DNA of 34,352 bases. It comes from a virus. The position numbers were made by a program, and so were the translations under genes. This document shows positions 32,725 through 34,352 of this stretch, piece by piece. Under the pieces are notes generated by a model that did not search any database, was not told the origin of the DNA, and saw only the letters and a list, made by a program, of their open reading frames with translations. The first letter of the stretch is position 1, and each line of letters begins with the position of its first letter. The stretch covers positions 1-34,352 of the IMG/VR virus record IMGVR_UViG_3300006735_000104; one strand, given 5' to 3'.

Positions 32725-34352
32725 GGCATTTTTTCTTCCATTTCAGGTATTTCATGTGGTAGAAAGCAGCCAGACTTTGGTTCCCATTTAAAGAATGCTT
32801 CTGCTCCGTTCTCACCGAGGTTTTGAAACTTACATTTAAGTATTTTAACCTTAGTTGTTTTAGCTTCGTAATCACGATGTACAAGAAGACCATGATAACT
32901 AGCGTCATACCACTCGCCACCACCTTTAATGTTGTACATAGTTGGTTCTTCAATTTTACCATCTTGTGTTTTATACATTTTAGTTGGATGAGCTACTATA
33001 AATACTAGCACATCATATTTCTTAGCAAAGGTTTCAATCTTAGTTAAATACTCCATTGTATAACGGTTAACATCCTCTGTTTTACAATCAACGTCTCTAA
33101 CCTTATTAAACGGATCTATAACTAGACATTTAATACCTTTACGTTTTACAAGCTCAGCACCTTTACGTAATACAGATTCAAGAGTGTAACGCTCCATATC
33201 AATAAAGAAAAAGTTATCATTAACATGGTCTGCTACTTTATTCCATTTGTCTCTACCAATATCACCTTTCTGAGGCATGTCACCCCATACTTTACGCATT
33301 AACTTATGCGCATGTAAATATGTAGGAGCGTTTTCTGGACTAGCAAAAGCGGTTTTCCAACCATACTCTTTATTATAACCTACACACATTTGATCTACAA
33401 AATCTGATTTACCTGAACTAGGTATACCAGTTACAGTTATAAACTGTTTAGTATATGTACTAAATATATTATCAAAATTGTTAAGACCAATAGTATAACC
33501 TCGTTTAAAACCATTTCTAACAAAATCTGTAATTTCATCTTCAATATCTCTAAACGTTGTAACATTTTCTAATGGTACAGGTTTTGCATTTACTATACGT
33601 GACAATAGCTCCTTACTAGAATACTTAGTTAAGTACTCATTAGCATCTTTGCAATCATCAAATGTAGCTAAATAACAAGTTTCAGCTCCAAGCCTACGTA
33701 TTAATTCAGTCTGTAGAGCTTGTCCCGGCGCGTCTGAATCAACTGCAATAATTATCTTAGACTTATCATCAAAATAATCTATACAGTTGTCTAGATAGTC
33801 TAAATTATTTGAATTTAATGTAGCTCCATTTGGAACTGATATTGCATTTGGTATACCGGCTTCATGTAAAGCTAATACATCCATTTCACCTTCAACTATC
33901 ACGCAAGTATCATGACCTACAATATTGTCTATATTATAAAATACTTTTTCAGCCCCTTTATATAACTTAAAGTTTTTACGAGCATCTCTGTATTTAATAT
34001 TAGTAAGTTGTCCACCTACATAATAGTTAAATTGGATAGTATTCTCGGCTTTACCGGTTTGAGGCATGTATTCAGATCCTGTAGAGACTTTTAATTCATC
34101 TAATGTATCTTTAGATATACCACGTGTTTTAAACCACTCTAACGTTTTATCAACTACAAGATCAACCTTTTTAATTTCAGGCATAACATAGTCACGTTCA
34201 GCTTTGCCTTTACGTTTATATGTATGTAGTTGAAAAGTGCTATCACAGTTATGACAAGTACCAAGACCACGTTCCCAATCATAGCTAGCACATTTTGCTT
34301 TTCTATTCTCAGGTTTCCTAGAAGACGAACACAGGGGACAAGTCCCCTGCGA
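32715..34352 (-). CDS. T7 gp4/Twinkle-like primase-helicase (5'-truncated by window edge)
   Basis: 545 residues are visible; the frame is open to the right edge, so the methionine at 34184 is internal. The order matches T7 gp4. A zinc-binding domain comes first (CPLC at residues 5-8, C21, then CHNC at 33-36). A TOPRIM primase domain follows (VIVEGEMDVLALHEAG near 152-165, and AVDSDAPGQA with D205/D207). Last is a RecA-fold helicase with Walker A GIPSSGKS near 309-316, CLVIDPFNK as Walker B, VFIVAHPTKM as motif H3, and a C-terminal motif with VHRDYEAKTTKVKILKCKF. It unwinds DNA ahead of the phage polymerase and primes lagging-strand synthesis. It heads the visible part of the minus-strand operon. 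No DNA polymerase lies within the window. Confidence 0.94.
   Translation of the reverse strand, partial: SQGTCPLCSSSRKPENRKAKCASYDWERGLGTCHNCDSTFQLHTYKRKGKAERDYVMPEIKKVDLVVDKTLEWFKTRGISKDTLDELKVSTGSEYMPQTGKAENTIQFNYYVGGQLTNIKYRDARKNFKLYKGAEKVFYNIDNIVGHDTCVIVEGEMDVLALHEAGIPNAISVPNGATLNSNNLDYLDNCIDYFDDKSKIIIAVDSDAPGQALQTELIRRLGAETCYLATFDDCKDANEYLTKYSSKELLSRIVNAKPVPLENVTTFRDIEDEITDFVRNGFKRGYTIGLNNFDNIFSTYTKQFITVTGIPSSGKSDFVDQMCVGYNKEYGWKTAFASPENAPTYLHAHKLMRKVWGDMPQKGDIGRDKWNKVADHVNDNFFFIDMERYTLESVLRKGAELVKRKGIKCLVIDPFNKVRDVDCKTEDVNRYTMEYLTKIETFAKKYDVLVFIVAHPTKMYKTQDGKIEEPTMYNIKGGGEWYDASYHGLLVHRDYEAKTTKVKILKCKFQNLGENGAEAFFKWEPKSGCFLPHEIPEMEEKMPWE

Noticed and set aside
32708-32962. 84-codon minus-strand frame inside the primase-helicase gene
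   Set aside because: Entirely within the C-terminal helicase motif region in another frame; judged a shadow.
1-34352. tRNA genes, CRISPR arrays, integrase or attachment sites
   Set aside because: Reading both strands by eye showed no cloverleaf with a convincing T-arm, no regularly spaced repeats and no recombinase signature. A covariance-model search was not possible here, so a missed tRNA cannot be fully excluded.

Overview
This window is part of an AT-rich, tightly packed genome of a short-tailed (podovirus-like) double-stranded DNA phage. The host is probably a Bacteroidota bacterium, and the setting is probably aquatic or marine. The host guess rests on three things: starts preceded by A/T-only leaders with no Shine-Dalgarno sequence, tail proteins resembling those of crAss-like phages (which infect Bacteroidota), and very AT-rich codon choice. 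It is an inference, not a proof. No tRNA, rRNA, CRISPR array, insertion sequence, integrase or attachment site was seen. No gene-free stretch exceeds about 125 bases.

Layout. Positions 1-27953 are a plus-strand morphogenesis array. It runs: terminase large subunit (5' end off the window), portal, scaffold, major capsid protein, a 107-residue protein, terminator 1, a 260-residue protein, terminator 2, two head-tail adaptor/ring-type proteins, and a tail nozzle (crAss 'muzzle'/stabilisation type) encoded as two adjacent genes. A cupin-like protein follows, then three probable ejected internal proteins matching the T7 gp14-gp15-gp16 order, and a soluble PAP2 phosphatase. The third internal protein is a 3118-residue polyvalent giant with a zincin-type HEIGH motif and a HAD phosphatase domain. 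Positions 27954-28078 hold a bidirectional terminator and a tiny cysteine-rich ORF. Positions 28023-34352 are a minus-strand replication and nucleotide-metabolism operon, read from the right edge leftwards: T7 gp4/Twinkle-like primase-helicase (5' end off the window), an 87-residue protein, a thymidylate-synthase-fold enzyme, a GIY-YIG-MazG fusion, a second MazG-like protein, a T7 endonuclease I-like resolvase, two small proteins, a class II (B12-dependent) ribonucleotide reductase and the tiny ORF. Most genes here overlap the next one, which suggests translational coupling.

How they work together. The left array builds the capsid, packages DNA, and makes the tail and the proteins ejected into the host. 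The right array supplies deoxynucleotides, unwinds and primes DNA, and resolves or degrades DNA. The most interesting signal is in the right array. The thymidylate-synthase-like enzyme has Asp, not Asn, exactly 31 residues after the catalytic Cys, the hallmark of T4-type dCMP hydroxymethylase. It lies directly upstream of a GIY-YIG nuclease-MazG pyrophosphatase fusion and a second MazG-like gene. Together these could form a compact cytosine-modification and anti-host-DNA module. Other signals worth following are the 12-residue peptide with a glutaredoxin-like CPYC motif behind the reductase, the split nozzle gene, and the C-terminal KNPFAR repeat of the giant protein.
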